Source of the DNA: Brachypodium distachyon | Taxonomy: Eukaryota; Streptophyta; Magnoliopsida; Poales; Poaceae | NCBI RefSeq assembly: GCF_000005505.3 | Contig: NC_016133.3 | Coordinates: forward strand, 59,175,237-59,239,236 | Reading direction: 5' to 3' | Length of the DNA stretch: 64,000 bases | Shown: positions 12,153-23,898 of the stretch, one piece after another | How the letters are laid out: each line of letters starts with the position of its first letter | Numbering within the stretch: the first letter of the stretch is position 1 | Made by a program: the position numbers and the translations under genes | Notes under the pieces: generated by a model | What the model saw: only the letters and a program-made list of their open reading frames with translations | Told to the model about the DNA's origin: nothing | The model's database searches: none

Positions 12153-13664
12153 ATGTGTTGTGGTCATGGCGCGCTGCGGCTTCTGGTGTGGCAGCCGTCG
12201 CTCACCGGCTCCCAGCTCCGGCAGCTCCACGCCCAGCTGCTCACATCCTCGCTCCTCGCCGACCGCTTCCTCCCCAACAATCTCCTCCGCGCAGCCCCCT
12301 CGCCTCTCCGCCTCTTCCCCCGCCTCCGCCGCATCCTCCTCCCACACGCCTTCCTCCCCAACAACTACACCTTCTCCTTCCTCCTCACCGCCGCCGCCGC
12401 TCTTCCTGCTGACGCGGCTGCGGCGCCGCGGCGGCTCGTGTGCACGCTCCACGCGCTCGCCGCCGTCTTCGGCTGGGACGCGCACGTCTACGTCGCCAAC
12501 GGCCTCATCCACGCCTACGCCTCCCACGGCCTCCTCCGCCACGCGCGCCAGGTGTTCGACGGCAGCAGCCGCAGCAGGGACGCCTGCTCCTGGACCTCGC
12601 TACTCACCGGCTACGCCAGGGCGGGGAGCCTCCACGATGCGCGCGCCCTATTCGACGAGATGCCGCACCGGACGCCCGTCGCCTGGAGCGCCATGCTCAG
12701 CGCCCACGTCGGTGCGGGCGGCTTCGCGGACGCGATCGAGGTGTTCGACGAGATGCTCAGGGCCCGGGTCCGGCCCAACAGGGCGGCCGTCGTCGGCGCG
12801 CTGGCCGCGTGCGGCGCGCTCGGGGCGCTGGAGCAAGGGAGGTGGCTGCACGCTCTCGTTGCCGGGAGGAGAGAGGTGGACGGCGTCGTGGCCACGGCGC
12901 TCGTCGACATGTACGGCAAGTGCGGGAGCCTGGACGCGGCCAGGCAGGTCTTTGCGGGGATGCCGGAGCGCGACCGCGACGTGTTTGCTTACACGGCCAT
13001 GATCTCGGCGCTGTCGGACCACGGCCGGTGCCGGGAGGCCATCGAGGTGTTTGACCGGATGCAGCAGGGCCGAGGGGTGCGGCCCAACGAGGTGACATTC
13101 ATCTGCTTGCTCAGCGCCTGCGCCCGCACCGGGGGGCTCGTCGGCCGGGCCAAGGAGATGTTCCGTAGCATGTCCGCCGTCTACGGCATGGATCCCGGCG
13201 TGGAGCATTACGGGAGCCTGGTGGACGTGCTCGGCCGCGCCGGGCTGCTCTCAGAAGCCGTGGACGTGGTGCGGGGGATGCCGATGAGGCCCGACTCGTA
13301 CGTGCTCGGCGCGCTGCTGAACGCGTGCTGGGTGCACGGCGGCGTCGACGGCGTGGAGGTTGGGAAGCAGGTGGTGGAGTGGCTGGCGGAGCTGGGGCTC
13401 GACCACAGCGGAGTCCACGTGCAGCTGTCCAACATGTACGCGTGCTCCAGTAAATGGGAGGACGTGGTGAAGGTCAGGACGGCCATGGAGGAGAAGAAGG
13501 TGGCCAAAGTGCCCGGCTGCAGCATGGTCGAGGTGGACGGCGTCGCCCACGAGTTCGTCGCCGGCTCGCATGACCCGTGGATCGCACCGGTCGTCCGAGA
13601 GCTCGATGGGCAGCTCAGGCTGCTCGGCCATGACTGTAATTATTATCTCCAGGAGTTTGCTTGA
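12153..13664 (+). CDS. PLS-class pentatricopeptide repeat protein, E subgroup
   Basis: Intronless 503-residue protein, as usual for plant PPRs, which act in mitochondria or plastids in RNA editing, splicing or stability. It starts in the region of the conserved QLRQLHAQLL motif and has about nine P, L and S repeats, for example ACSWTSLLTGYARAGSLHDA, VAWSAMLSAHVGAGGFADA, GVVATALVDMYGKCGSLDAA, VFAYTAMISALSDHGRCREA. The C-terminal E/E+ region runs from about residue 375 (SYVLGALLNACWVHGG, then VQLSNMYACSSKWEDVVKVR and KVPGCSMVEVDGVAHEFVAG). It ends without a DYW deaminase domain, so if it is an editing factor it would need a DYW partner. The start ATG is the first in frame. The N-terminus has few acidic residues but no clear targeting signal beyond that. 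GC content is high throughout, typical of single-exon grass genes. Confidence 0.9.
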   Translation: MCCGHGALRLLVWQPSLTGSQLRQLHAQLLTSSLLADRFLPNNLLRAAPSPLRLFPRLRRILLPHAFLPNNYTFSFLLTAAAALPADAAAAPRRLVCTLHALAAVFGWDAHVYVANGLIHAYASHGLLRHARQVFDGSSRSRDACSWTSLLTGYARAGSLHDARALFDEMPHRTPVAWSAMLSAHVGAGGFADAIEVFDEMLRARVRPNRAAVVGALAACGALGALEQGRWLHALVAGRREVDGVVATALVDMYGKCGSLDAARQVFAGMPERDRDVFAYTAMISALSDHGRCREAIEVFDRMQQGRGVRPNEVTFICLLSACARTGGLVGRAKEMFRSMSAVYGMDPGVEHYGSLVDVLGRAGLLSEAVDVVRGMPMRPDSYVLGALLNACWVHGGVDGVEVGKQVVEWLAELGLDHSGVHVQLSNMYACSSKWEDVVKVRTAMEEKKVAKVPGCSMVEVDGVAHEFVAGSHDPWIAPVVRELDGQLRLLGHDCNYYLQEFA

Positions 13665-14030
13665 TTGCTCCCATCAGCCGCTTTGCTTGAGCCCCGCAGC
13701 TGCTAATTAACTAGCCTGCCAAGTCGGTGGGTTGTAATACAGCTTGTTTGATATAGCGTTGAATGCAGTGCTTTCGATTCCACTGTTTCAATGCAAATTG
13801 ATCTTACATACATATACATTCATGAACCAGACGACATGAACGCGGGATTCAGATACTGGAACACATCTTTGTTGAAACGAAATAGGAACACCGGCATGGT
13901 GATATAACGATATTATTATTGATCGAATTAACTAGTTGGAACTGTTGTACTGTCTCATTGGCATCACACAGAAACTCCTACAAATGATCCACGGTGTAGC
14001 AAATGAAAAATAAACGAATGACTGCCCACG
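13665..14030. other. Spacer between convergent genes
   Basis: About 366 bp of AT-rich sequence between the stop of the PPR gene (+) and the stop of the oligopeptidase gene (-). It must contain both 3' UTRs. No open frame, repeat or RNA gene is visible. Confidence 0.4.
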
Positions 14031-17000
14031 CTACGCAGCAACAGGGAGCAGGCCGTTGTGCCTGAGCAGTGCTTCAGGCGAAGGCTCCCGTCCTCGGAAC
14101 GAAACAAAAACCTGTGATGAATTTCCCTGCGTTAGCCATGCATGTTTTCCGATAAAGCAAACACGATACTACAAGAGTCGTAGCGCGCCTAACCTCGAGC
14201 GGAGATTTTCCACCTCCAAGTGCAAGAACTGTTTCTCTGAATCGTCTGCCAGTTTCCTCAATGGCCTACAGACAGAGCATTCATCAGCGCCACAAATAAG
14301 ATCAAAAGCATTGCATTTTTCTGTTTTGCGGTCATGGAAGCACTATCGGGTCACATTTTGACAGAAGAATCAAGTGAAGTCGAGTAAATGACTACTGAAC
14401 ATGTGTTTCGGTCACAAGCTAGCTTGTTTCCTCTGGGTTAAAAAAAAATGTACCTTCTCATTATCGAGGCCCACATCTTCAAATGCTGAGAATGCATCGG
14501 CTGAAAGTACTTCAGCCCACTGTAAGCAAGACATGAAAAAGATGCTAGCTTTAGTCATGTTCACAAGGCAAGTCGAAGGAATAAGGTCAGGACAAACAGA
14601 TATCAAAACTGCCGTGATGATTTACCTTGTAGCTGTAGTACCCAGCTGCATAGCCACCTGCAGATTGCCCATAGTGTAAATGAGAAATGAAATGACGAAC
14701 TAGATGGGTGTAAACGTTTTGAAGCAAGGCAAACCTGCAAATATGTGGCTAAATCCACACAGGAATCTGTCCTCCGGCAGAGGAGCAAGAACTTGGGTTC
14801 GTTCGGCAACTTTTCGGTCAACGTCATATACGGATACTGGTCCACTGGGATCATAAGTTGTATGCAGCTCCATATCTACACTTGCGAAACGTATCTGCAG
14901 AGGAACATTTAAATAAAAGATGATGGAATGGAAAAGATCAAAAATCACTAACAACAAATAGCAAGGAAAAACACATGAGGTTACAGCATTCACATGTTTA
15001 TGATAGAACACTGTTCTTCCATTGCTCAAAGCAGGGAATCGTATCTCCCATCATGTAACTGTAACTGTTTGTGCAAGCATTTAAATCACTAATACAAGTC
15101 TGAGTACATATATGTCCAGTTATCAAGTTCATCGACCTACTTGACCCAAAGACACAGGTTTAAGGACATATGGTATAATTGACTCTTATGAACAGTAACA
15201 TGTTCTTATGTAATGTAACCATGACCCGACAGTACCAAATAATGATGAAAACATAGAAAGCACAAGAGCGTAAGCCAACATACCTGACGCAGACTGAAGG
15301 TGCCAGCACGGAAATTCTTTGCAGCCACAAGCTTGGCATAGATTTCCTCCGGAAGAAGTTCACCGGTTTCATAATGCTTTGCAATGCTCAAAAGAGTATC
15401 CCTGTTACACCAATGCACAGGCCATTAGTTTACCAGAACAAGGCACGATTCAAGCTAAACCTAACAGGATAGATCCATCGTACTTGTGATAGCACCAGTT
15501 TTCCATGAACTGAGAGGGTAACTCTACGGCATCCCATTCTATCCCACGGATACCAGCAACAAAGGCTTCATCTTGTCTGGTAAGCATATGCTGCAGTGCA
15601 TGACCAAATTCGTGGAACACGGTTTCAACCTACAGAAGACATGCACAATGGAATTTAGTAAGGATAGAGAAGTACTTTATCATCCTGGATATTTGACAGA
15701 ATACAGATGTATCATAACTTTTTTATGCATGTAACAGAGTGATTAAAAGTGCCCAGAAAATAGTAGGTCACAATGAGCATATTGCTTACCTCGCGGAAGG
15801 TCATAAGACTGGGCTTATCACCAACTGGAGGCATCTGGTTACACACCATATGGGCAATAGGCAGCCTGACAGGCGATCCATTGCGAGCTAGCACGCGACT
15901 ACGAGAAAAAACCACATTCATCCAAGCCCCACCACGTTTTTCAGATGGTCTTGAATATGGATCAAAGTAAAAGTAAGCGACAGGGCTATTGGAAGAATCT
16001 TTGACACAATAAAATTTGACGTCACTGTTCCAAACCTGAAAAGGTAGTGTAGGTGGTCAACATTAGCAGAATATGTAGTCAAGTTCAGATAAGTGAACAA
16101 ATACTTACCGGAGCCAATCCATCTGCTGGCTCAACGCTTATACCAAAGAGCTTATTTGCAAGACTGAACAGGCCATCCATAACCTTTGGTAGTGCGAAGT
16201 AAGGACGCAGTCCTTCCTGCAATGGAAGTGCTAAAGTCAGCTCGGTGGCACATGATCACAGTGTGTAGTATTTTCTTTCAAGTAGAGCACATTTAATTTA
16301 GCAAATATATATTGGATAACTTTTTGAACCATATATCATGCAATGAATCTAAGCAAAATGGCATGCAGACAAAGTAGGCAAAATAGTTCCGAAAGCAGAG
16401 TAAAGAGAAACCTATCAGCTAGCAGCAGAAAACATTCAGAGATACTTATGTAAAGCAAACAAAAAACCTCATCAATATCGTATTTAGATTCTCGCAGTCG
16501 CTCACTCCAGAAGCTAAGGTCCCAGTGTGTCAGATCATTGGCTTCTGCAGAACCAGAATCTTTCACAAAGACCTTTAGATCTTCCATGTCTGCAATTAAA
16601 AAAGTAGCAGTTAAGATATGTGTGATATTTCAGCCTACTCCTTAGTCTTCATAAAAAGATGCATGAGAAAAATATTTGCCGATAGAGATATCATGCTGAT
16701 TGATAGTTGCTCCTTCTTTTGTTTGGGAGCACTTAGAGTGAGTTGAATTAGAGGCAGCGATACAAAAACGAGGAACATAACCTCAAAAATAAATAAAATA
16801 GAGGAATCCAAACTTCTGGTACCTTTGGATGGTACAACCCTAAAAAATTATAGTAAAATTGGCAAAACTTCTGGAACTCCAGCTAGAAAGGGGATATGAA
16901 TAATCTGATGTAAGGGGTATCAATGAGAACAACTTGTCTGGTTGTACCTTGAACTGCATTATCCCAGGAAGCAGCACGAATTTTCTCAAGAAGCTCTTGC

Positions 17001-18922
17001 ACTCTATCAACAGTTGCCATTTTCCGAGCCATGCTTACCTTCAGGATTGTGGTCAGTTTGTTAAAACATAATAGCACCGAGCACTGTTTTAAATGTGGCG
17101 GGGGCAAAGATAAGCACACACCTCAGCATAGTTCTTGTAGCCAAGTAGTTTAGCTTTCTCTAGCCTCAACTTTAGAATTTGACTTATGATATTGGTGTTA
17201 TCAAGATCACCACTTGAGGCACGGGTTAGATAGGCACGATAAACTTCTTCACGAAGAGCTCTGTTCTTAGCATGTTGCATAACAGCCATATAGCTTGGTG
17301 CATCCAATGTTATGACCCAAGGTCCATTTTCAGCTGAAGCATTTTCATGACCCTAATTTTTTTTGCTTGTCAGCACAGAAAATCAAGGGATGAAACTTCT
17401 AAATTTCCATATTGATGTTTATAGTTTGTAGAGCACACCTTTGACACAGCAGTCTGTGCTGCTAAGCCGAGGGCTGTAGCAGGTAAACCATCGATTTCCT
17501 TTTTATCAGTAATTAATTTCTCAAATTTCTTTGTTGCATCCAGCACGTTCTCACTGAACTTCTCTGTCAACTTCTCAAGCTCCTGAAAAAAAAGTTAGCA
17601 CTCCGTTAACTGACGTACATCAGGTGAAATATGAAAATAATAGATGAAGCAGCACTATGCCAGGCATCGGAAGTATTATTAAGTAATTAACAGCATGCAC
17701 TCGTCTGAAGTATTAACAGCACATAAAAATTATGAACTAATAGAACTTTAAGCATATTACAGATTTTAGGTGATCTTTTTTTAAGGCACAAAGGCTCAGA
17801 CACCATGGTGAATGACTTGCTGCATTATCAATGTACGTATAGTAGCGTTTCCAGTCAGGCAGCACCACTTGGCGTATCTCCAACAACAACTAGAACTTCC
17901 CAAGTTTTGATTATAAACAAAGAACTTACTTGTTGGATTTGATTAAATTTCTCCCTCTGTTCATCCTCAAGTGCAACTCCACCAAGAACAGCATCCTTTA
18001 TTTGGCCTGACGAGGGAAAAGAAGAAATGCTATTAGGGATGTTGTGTAATATAATATCATTGGTTCAGTGTGGCATGCGTTGTGGCTATAGAGAATCTTT
18101 ACCTTCTACGACACGCTTGCGAGCATCACTGAGGCTGTCCCAGGCCGAAGAATTCCTTATGGCATTGAAAGCTTCATATATAGGCTTGCTCTGCCCCAGC
18201 CTTAGTTCGAACTTGACTTTCTCGGGCTGTTTGGATTCAAGATCGATTCGATCAGGGCATGTGGATTCAATCAGGGCATGTGGGTGGGAGAGATGAATCT
18301 TAGGCTGGCCAGATGATCTGATTTGCAAAAGGGTCTAGTGCAGTACCTGGACGTCTTCGACGGCGGCACGGAGGTCGGCGGAGTCCTTGACGGCCTTGAG
18401 GTGGTCGACCATGCCCCAGATGACGTCGAGCCTGTCGACGATGCGCTCGAGCGGGTCGACAAGCTTCCCCCACGCCGGCTCCACGCCCTTCTCCAGCTCC
18501 TCCAGCTCGCCCTCCTGCAGCAAACAAGTCGCCACTCAGATCTACGGAGTAGACTCCAACCAGACAGACGGAAGGAATGAAGGGAGGATTAAGGAGTGAC
18601 GTACGAGGCGGGAGAGGAGCGCGCGGATCCCGGGGCGGACGTGGCTGGGGTCGACGCGGTCGAAGGGCGGGAAGTCGAAGTCGGCGAGGAGCGGGTTGTC
18701 GGCTTGCTCCGCCATGGCGGAGGCGGCGTGGGAGGAGGAGGAGTAGGCGGAGCAGGTGGCGGGCGAAGGGCGGGAGGCCGCCGGGCAGAAGGCGCGGAGC
18801 GGGGACGAGGACGGGAGCACGGAGAGGAGCAGGAGGCGGTGCGCCTGCCTAGGGTTTCCGGAGAGCGCGGCGGCAGGGAGGCGGGCGGAGGTGAGGAGGA
18901 AGGAGACTGTGGAGAGGAGCAT
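14031..18922 (-). CDS. M3-family oligopeptidase (thimet/oligopeptidase A-like), probably organellar
   Basis: Zinc metallopeptidase that degrades short peptides, including cleaved transit peptides in plastids and mitochondria. Seventeen coding exons (minus strand, 5' to 3'): 18605-18922, 18347-18514, 18103-18226, 17930-18006, 17439-17582, 17122-17352, 16948-17038, 16468-16589, 16109-16216, 15790-16035, 15484-15629, 15284-15401, 14735-14894, 14626-14657, 14454-14519, 14194-14265, 14031-14111; 2,304 nt, 767 residues. The catalytic site is [11 protein letters not shown] (about residues 549-559), with the third zinc ligand in [12 protein letters not shown] about 26 residues on. GGAWMNVVF and [20 protein letters not shown] are further M3 signatures. 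The first 69 residues are Ser/Ala/Leu/Arg-rich with almost no acidic residues, like a transit peptide, and the conserved domain begins at [10 protein letters not shown] (Met at 18715). A further in-frame ATG at 18967 would add 15 residues. Use of 18922 suggests an organellar form, use of 18715 a cytosolic form. Confidence 0.93.
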
Positions 18923-18967
18923 CGTGGAGAAGACGATGACGGTGCTGCGCTGACATCGTGGGCCCAT

Positions 18968-19943
18968 CGCTCAGTCGCCCCCGTATGGGCTTTCCTCGCG
19001 TTTCGATATGGGCCTCCCGTCCAACGGAAAATATCTACTCCAATTTCCCTAGTTCCTCTAAATAACAAATTCCAATTTCCCTAGTACTTACTGGATTATT
19101 AAAATCCTCTCAAAAAAAATACTGGATTATTAAAAAAGAAGGAATATACAAAAGCGTAGGGTGGCAAGCTCTCGGATTCAACGTTTTCACAACATGTCTT
19201 GCAAGAGATGGGTTCACGGCCACCGCGCATTCTCGTCCCGTACTCGTGTGGCTCTATAAAACCTACATGGTTAGTAGAGCCTGTGAATGTTTCGTCATCA
19301 GAAATTTGAAGAAATATCGAGATACGAATGACGCAGTTAGAGAAGTTGGTTTCAAAGGTTTTTGATGTATCCAAATTTTTTGTCGCCGTTCTAGTTTTTT
19401 CAATCTATTGTACTTAGTTCGTTGGATGAATAAAATCTAAAAAGAGAAAATCTTTCTTCTGTATCAAAGATATTCTCTCTCTTTAAAAAAATCTCTCTAT
19501 TTTTCTGTAGAAAAAAAATCTCCTTCTAAGGAAAAAGCCAGATCATTATTTAAAAAAACAATCTTATATTTCCTAAAGGGATTATATGAGACATATTCCT
19601 TGTTAAAATTGCCAAGGGGAGCAGGTACATATATATAGCTTGATTTATTTATTTATTGCTGCCTTAACCATGATGGATATCACGCATGCACTAGTGTTGA
19701 TTGCAGTTTGATCTATTCAACTTACAGGTAAAATTAAACACCATGCACGTATTTAGCCAGGCGCAGGCTATTCTCCTGCAACTGTGAAACTCTACATACA
19801 TGCATCATCATCTATCCGCGGCCTGATACTTCTTCGTCAGTAGTCTAAGTAGAGGATGATCAGCTAATTAAGCATTAATTAGTGGTACACATGGATGCAC
19901 GGCCATGCATCATCATCATCTCCTACATGTCATCGTTACTTTG
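18968..19943. other. Intergenic: oligopeptidase promoter and response-regulator 3' flank
   Basis: Contains the upstream region of the oligopeptidase gene (directly right of 18967) and the 3' flank of the response regulator. AT-rich with homopolymer A/T runs around 19480-19560. No open frame matches a family. Confidence 0.4.
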
Positions 19944-20590
19944 CTACCGCATCGCCATGGTCATGGCCACGGTGGGCAGCAGCAGGCTGCAGAGGCGCGA
20001 CACGTCAGACGGCCGCACCGGCTTGATCAGGAACTCCTCGGCGCCTTCCTCGAGGCACCGCCGGATCCGGGCCGGCGAGTTCTCGGACGACATGATCACC
20101 ACCGGGATCTCGCGGAGCTCCGCCGTCTCCTTCACCCGCTTCAGCAGCTCGTACCCAGTCATCTCCGGCATGCAGTAGTCCGTGATGATCATGTGCACCT
20201 CCCGCTCCTGCATTGCATTGCACATTTAACACATATCCATCTGATTCTAGCTAATCCCATCCATCATACAAAACTGTAGTTAATACAATTTTACACTTTT
20301 AATCATGTACTATAGTCCAATTGACATACCAGGCTGAGAACCTCCAATGCTCTCTTGCCACTGTCCACCGTCGTAACTGCAAAACCAACCAATTTAACTG
20401 CAATCAGGGAAATGACTATGTACACCTTTTCTGCTACCCTTGGTTGCAGAACAGAACAATCATGGGATGAAACTACAAGTGGCGTGGCAGTACCTTGGTA
20501 TTTGGAGCTGCGGAGGAGCCTGGAGATGATGGCACGGTCAACGAGGCTGTCGTCCACGGCCAGGACGTGCAGCTCCGGCCCCGTCGACAT
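19944..20590 (-). CDS. Type-A response regulator (cytokinin signalling)
   Basis: Receives phosphate from histidine phosphotransfer proteins and dampens cytokinin signalling. Three exons: 20494-20590, 20330-20376, 19944-20207; 408 nt, 135 residues. The receiver domain fills nearly the whole protein: the acidic pair in [11 protein letters not shown] (about residues 11-13), phospho-acceptor Asp in [17 protein letters not shown], conserved Thr/Ser in [10 protein letters not shown], and Lys in [13 protein letters not shown]. The C-terminal tail after the receiver is only about 20 residues with no Myb-like DNA-binding (GARP) domain, which makes it type-A and not type-B. The start [14 protein letters not shown] matches the family; an ATG five codons upstream (20605) is in frame but less family-like. 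The exon structure (intron just before [14 protein letters not shown], another just after) is usual for grass type-A genes. Rapid cytokinin induction is expected from the family. Confidence 0.94.
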
Positions 20591-20718
20591 TGGACGTAGC
20601 AACAAAAGCAGCTAGCAGAAGAGATTGAATGGAGCTTCAGGGTTCAGACGATGGTTACCTTTCCTTTCCTGTGGTTTGGCAATTAAGTAGCTGGGCAAAG
20701 TGGCAACGAGATGCTGCA

Positions 20719-20725
20719 CTTTATA
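20719..20725 (-). promoter_or_regulatory. Candidate TATA box of the response regulator
   Basis: On the minus strand this reads TATAAAG, about 130 bp upstream of the response-regulator ATG and next to an alternating TA-rich stretch (20731-20743). Position and sequence suit a plant TATA box, but no transcription start is known. Confidence 0.35.
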
Positions 20726-22820
20726 TGCATACATATATATAAAGGGGTGGTTAGTGAGGGACCGTCCAGAGAGTAGAATAGAAACAAGAACGAAAAATTA
20801 AAGAAGCAAACCAGAACTGGAAGAAAGAAATTAATGAGATCTAACCAAATCTGGAGAGCCGGTGATCGATGCAGCGCTGGCCGAGGCGCCTAACCGAATA
20901 TATACTATCCAAATGCCCCGCTTCTTTTATATCCAAGCTTTGCCGGTCCCAAGGTATTATACTAGTACCTGTTGCACATGGCACAATTGAGCAATGCAAA
21001 ACCCAGGCAGATGATAATGATGATGATGACCTCCATGTCTAAAACAATGAGTATAATTAGCAAGTCAACACGAGCTAGTGTGAGCAATTAGGAGGGGAGA
21101 TATGCATGCTTTGATCTCATCCGTTTCGTTCCCTCAATAGATAGGCACATCATGTGGTTTTGTTATACCTACACAAGAATACAAGATCCAGATCCTGCGT
21201 GCTAGTATATTTGATTTGGTAGGCTAGGCTAGCTAGCCTCTAGATAATAGGCATGTTTGTTTTCACTTTCATTGTTTTGCCTCACATTTTACATGTCTAA
21301 TTTGCATATTTGAATGCTAGGTCCACCGTCTCTTGTTTCTGCAAACAAAAACTACGAACCCAACATCAATTCAACAGTCAAACAAAAAAAGAGTCGAGGT
21401 ATGCAAACGTGAGGCGCTAAAATTGGAGAGGAAAATTCAAAAGGAACCTAAATAGAAGGCTACTCTGAACGGCAACCTGCCCACCCAACAGTAGGTGCAC
21501 TAAACCATCCACGTCACGAAGAGTTTCAAAATTCTGAAGCACCACAGAAAAATTATTAAATCATGCACGGACTATGCACATTCATCCAGTGTATAAAAAA
21601 TGCACCCAAGAAGGGTATCTTGTGGATATTATTCTTTTGTGCGTGGCAAGTTGGCAACTACTACTCCCACCTCTGCTTCTACAATTGAACTGGCAGAAGC
21701 ATGCAATAATTCATGGATAACCAAAAATATATATAAGAGCCCAGAGATTCTGAAACATGATGTCTGACCTGAAGAAGCTGGAGGGTGGGGGAGTAACCCT
21801 TTTTTAACTTCTGGAGTCAGTTTCTCTGCATCTGGACTGCCATTCAGATTTCAGAAGCTCACATCCAGGCTCCAGCAAATGGCTTGTGGTAGCAACGTGA
21901 TTGGTTGCAGATGAAGGATTGCTGCTGCTGATCGATCTCTGGAGCTATTTTCTGTTATTGAATATTTTACTAGACTGTCCAAGTGTTTGCTGTTCAAGCA
22001 CGAGCTGCTGCTCTTAAGTAAAGATGAAGGATCAGAATTAAGAAACAAAAGGTCAGCTCAAGAAAAAAAATGCAATTCATCTTTTGCTTTTGAGAAATAC
22101 AAGACTTAGACAGGCTAATGTCAACCAAATGGTATGGTACCTTCCTTTGAGCTTCCCTTCAGATTTGCTGTCTGAGTGTAAACTTTTATTATTATTAGTT
22201 AGTCAGTGACACAAATCAGATCTGGTTTCAGTATCCGGTACTGGTGAAACTTTTTTCTCTTTCCTACACGTAAAGAGCAATCAATTTCATGAATCACAAG
22301 CACTGAAAATAGTACATGTTAAGGATCTGAAGCAATAATCAGAGGGAGAAGTTCCCATCATATTTTGGCATGTCATTTCAAAATTTTATTAGGTTGACAT
22401 ACACTTAACCTCGGCACTACTTGTGATCGACAAGATCTTTAAACGCTGGAACCAATACTTTATGCAAGTCAACCATGTTACTGTGATTTGAAGCATCGAG
22501 ATCTGCCGACCAATGACCAGGGACAATGTTGCACAACTAAGATTAAGAGGTTAATTAAAGTGCAGGATATCAGACAAGTAATGACCAATGAGATAAGCCC
22601 CATGAAACATGGTTCATCTAGAGTGAGCAGTGACAGACTGACAGTTCTTAGGAAATTCTATCGCACAAACCATCGAAATATACCAAATTTCATATATGAC
22701 AAGTGAATGACCGTATAACAGCAAGTAGAGAGTTGCCCAACGTAAACAAGACCATATATGGTAGGATTAATATGAACTGAGCTACAGTTATACATATCAA
22801 TGCTGGACTGTATCAGAGTC
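20726..22820. other. Intergenic, response-regulator upstream region
   Basis: About 2 kb of AT-rich DNA with only short chance frames. It contains the far promoter of the response regulator and no recognisable gene. I see no transposon with defined ends before the MITE at 22828. Confidence 0.4.
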
Positions 22821-22827
22821 AAGATAG

Positions 22828-22924
22828 TATTCCCTCTGATGCATAATAAGTGTCTCAGATTTAGTACAATTTTGTACTAAGTTAGTACAAAAGCTGAGAC
22901 ACTTATTATGGATCGGAGGGAGTA
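22828..22924. mobile_element. Short Stowaway-like MITE
   Basis: About 97 bp whose two halves are near-perfect inverted copies. The left reads CTCCCTCTGATGCATAATAA, then GTGTCTCAG. The right reads CTGAGACAC, then TTATTATGGATCGGAGGGAG. It is flanked by TA, as expected for Tc1/mariner-derived Stowaway elements. Confidence 0.75.
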
Positions 22925-23060
22925 TTACACATCTAATAACACGAGATGTACCTATTCGAGTTACCAAATGTAGTATCTCTCCGGTGGTGCAGTACCAGTT
23001 ATGCAGAGAAAAGCAAGTGGGAAATTAAAAAGGATATGAGCATATGACAGAAGAAAAATA

Positions 23061-23172
23061 CTCCCTCCGTCCCATATTAAGTGACTCAAATTTGTCCAAA
23101 TATGGATGTGTCTATGCTTAAAAAATGTCTAGATACATGTAATAGAAAGTCACTTAATATGGGACGGAGGGG
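23061..23172. mobile_element. Stowaway-like MITE
   Basis: About 112 bp with terminal inverted repeats CTCCCTCCGTCCCATATTAA / TTAATATGGGACGGAGGGGG, extended inward by GTGACT / AGTCAC. Flanked by TA. Non-coding. Confidence 0.78.
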
Positions 23173-23769
23173 GTATCTGACAAGATATATGCTGTACCAG
23201 CTTCAAATGCACTAGCATAATCTCTCTTTTGTATTCATTACCAAAACAGAAACTTCTGCTACTTGTGTATACTAGTACTATACTTGACACAAAAAATGCA
23301 ACCTTTAATACCCTTCAACTCATAGATATTGTAACAGCTTATACAGGGGCTACTGATAGCAGAATATTTACCCAGATATACAGAATAACAGAACTATACA
23401 TTTGTATACATGTGCAACTTCAAACCATGTTCAAAAAAGAAAAGGAAAAACTCTGAAAGATAGCCTTCCAAAAAATCCTAGATTCTTGATAGCAAAATGC
23501 AAGAACTAGGATGATGACACTACAAGCGCAAGCAACTCAATCCAGAGGCGGTTCAAAAATTTCACCTCGGGAAGACGACTTTTGTGAACTCTCATATCAC
23601 TTTGTACAAAAACAATCCATGCATCGGACTTCTTGCTCTCGTTCTCTGACCACACAAAACTAGTAACAACAATGCTTACTCAAACTTTGATATGTTGCAC
23701 TTCTCCCGTCTCCAGTATTAGAATCTTTACCAAAAGCATGACAGAACCAGCTCCAGTTGCAAGCTTTTA

Positions 23770-23898
23770 CACACTCTTTTGAGGATGCTCTACTGAAACA
23801 CGTTTAGTCATACCATTTGATCTGCTTTGAGTATCAGTAGCAACTGATGAAGGTAGAGGAGTACTAATTGGTTCAGTATCATCACCAACAGATTCGGT
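23770..23898 (-). pseudogene. Coding-like extension beyond the in-frame stop of the acidic-tail gene
   Basis: Directly after the TAA at 23899-23901 the same frame stays open for 43 codons and ends at a second TAA (23767-23769). Its composition (TESVGDDTEPISTPLPSS, then VEHPQKSV) continues the acidic Ser/Thr/Pro style of the preceding exon. This is what a recent nonsense change (for example CAA to TAA) or a strain-specific truncation would leave behind. Confidence 0.55.

Noticed and set aside
12093..13631. Multiple long frames overlapping the PPR gene
   Set aside because: GC-rich third positions suppress stops in every frame. Only 12153-13664 shows repeat motifs.
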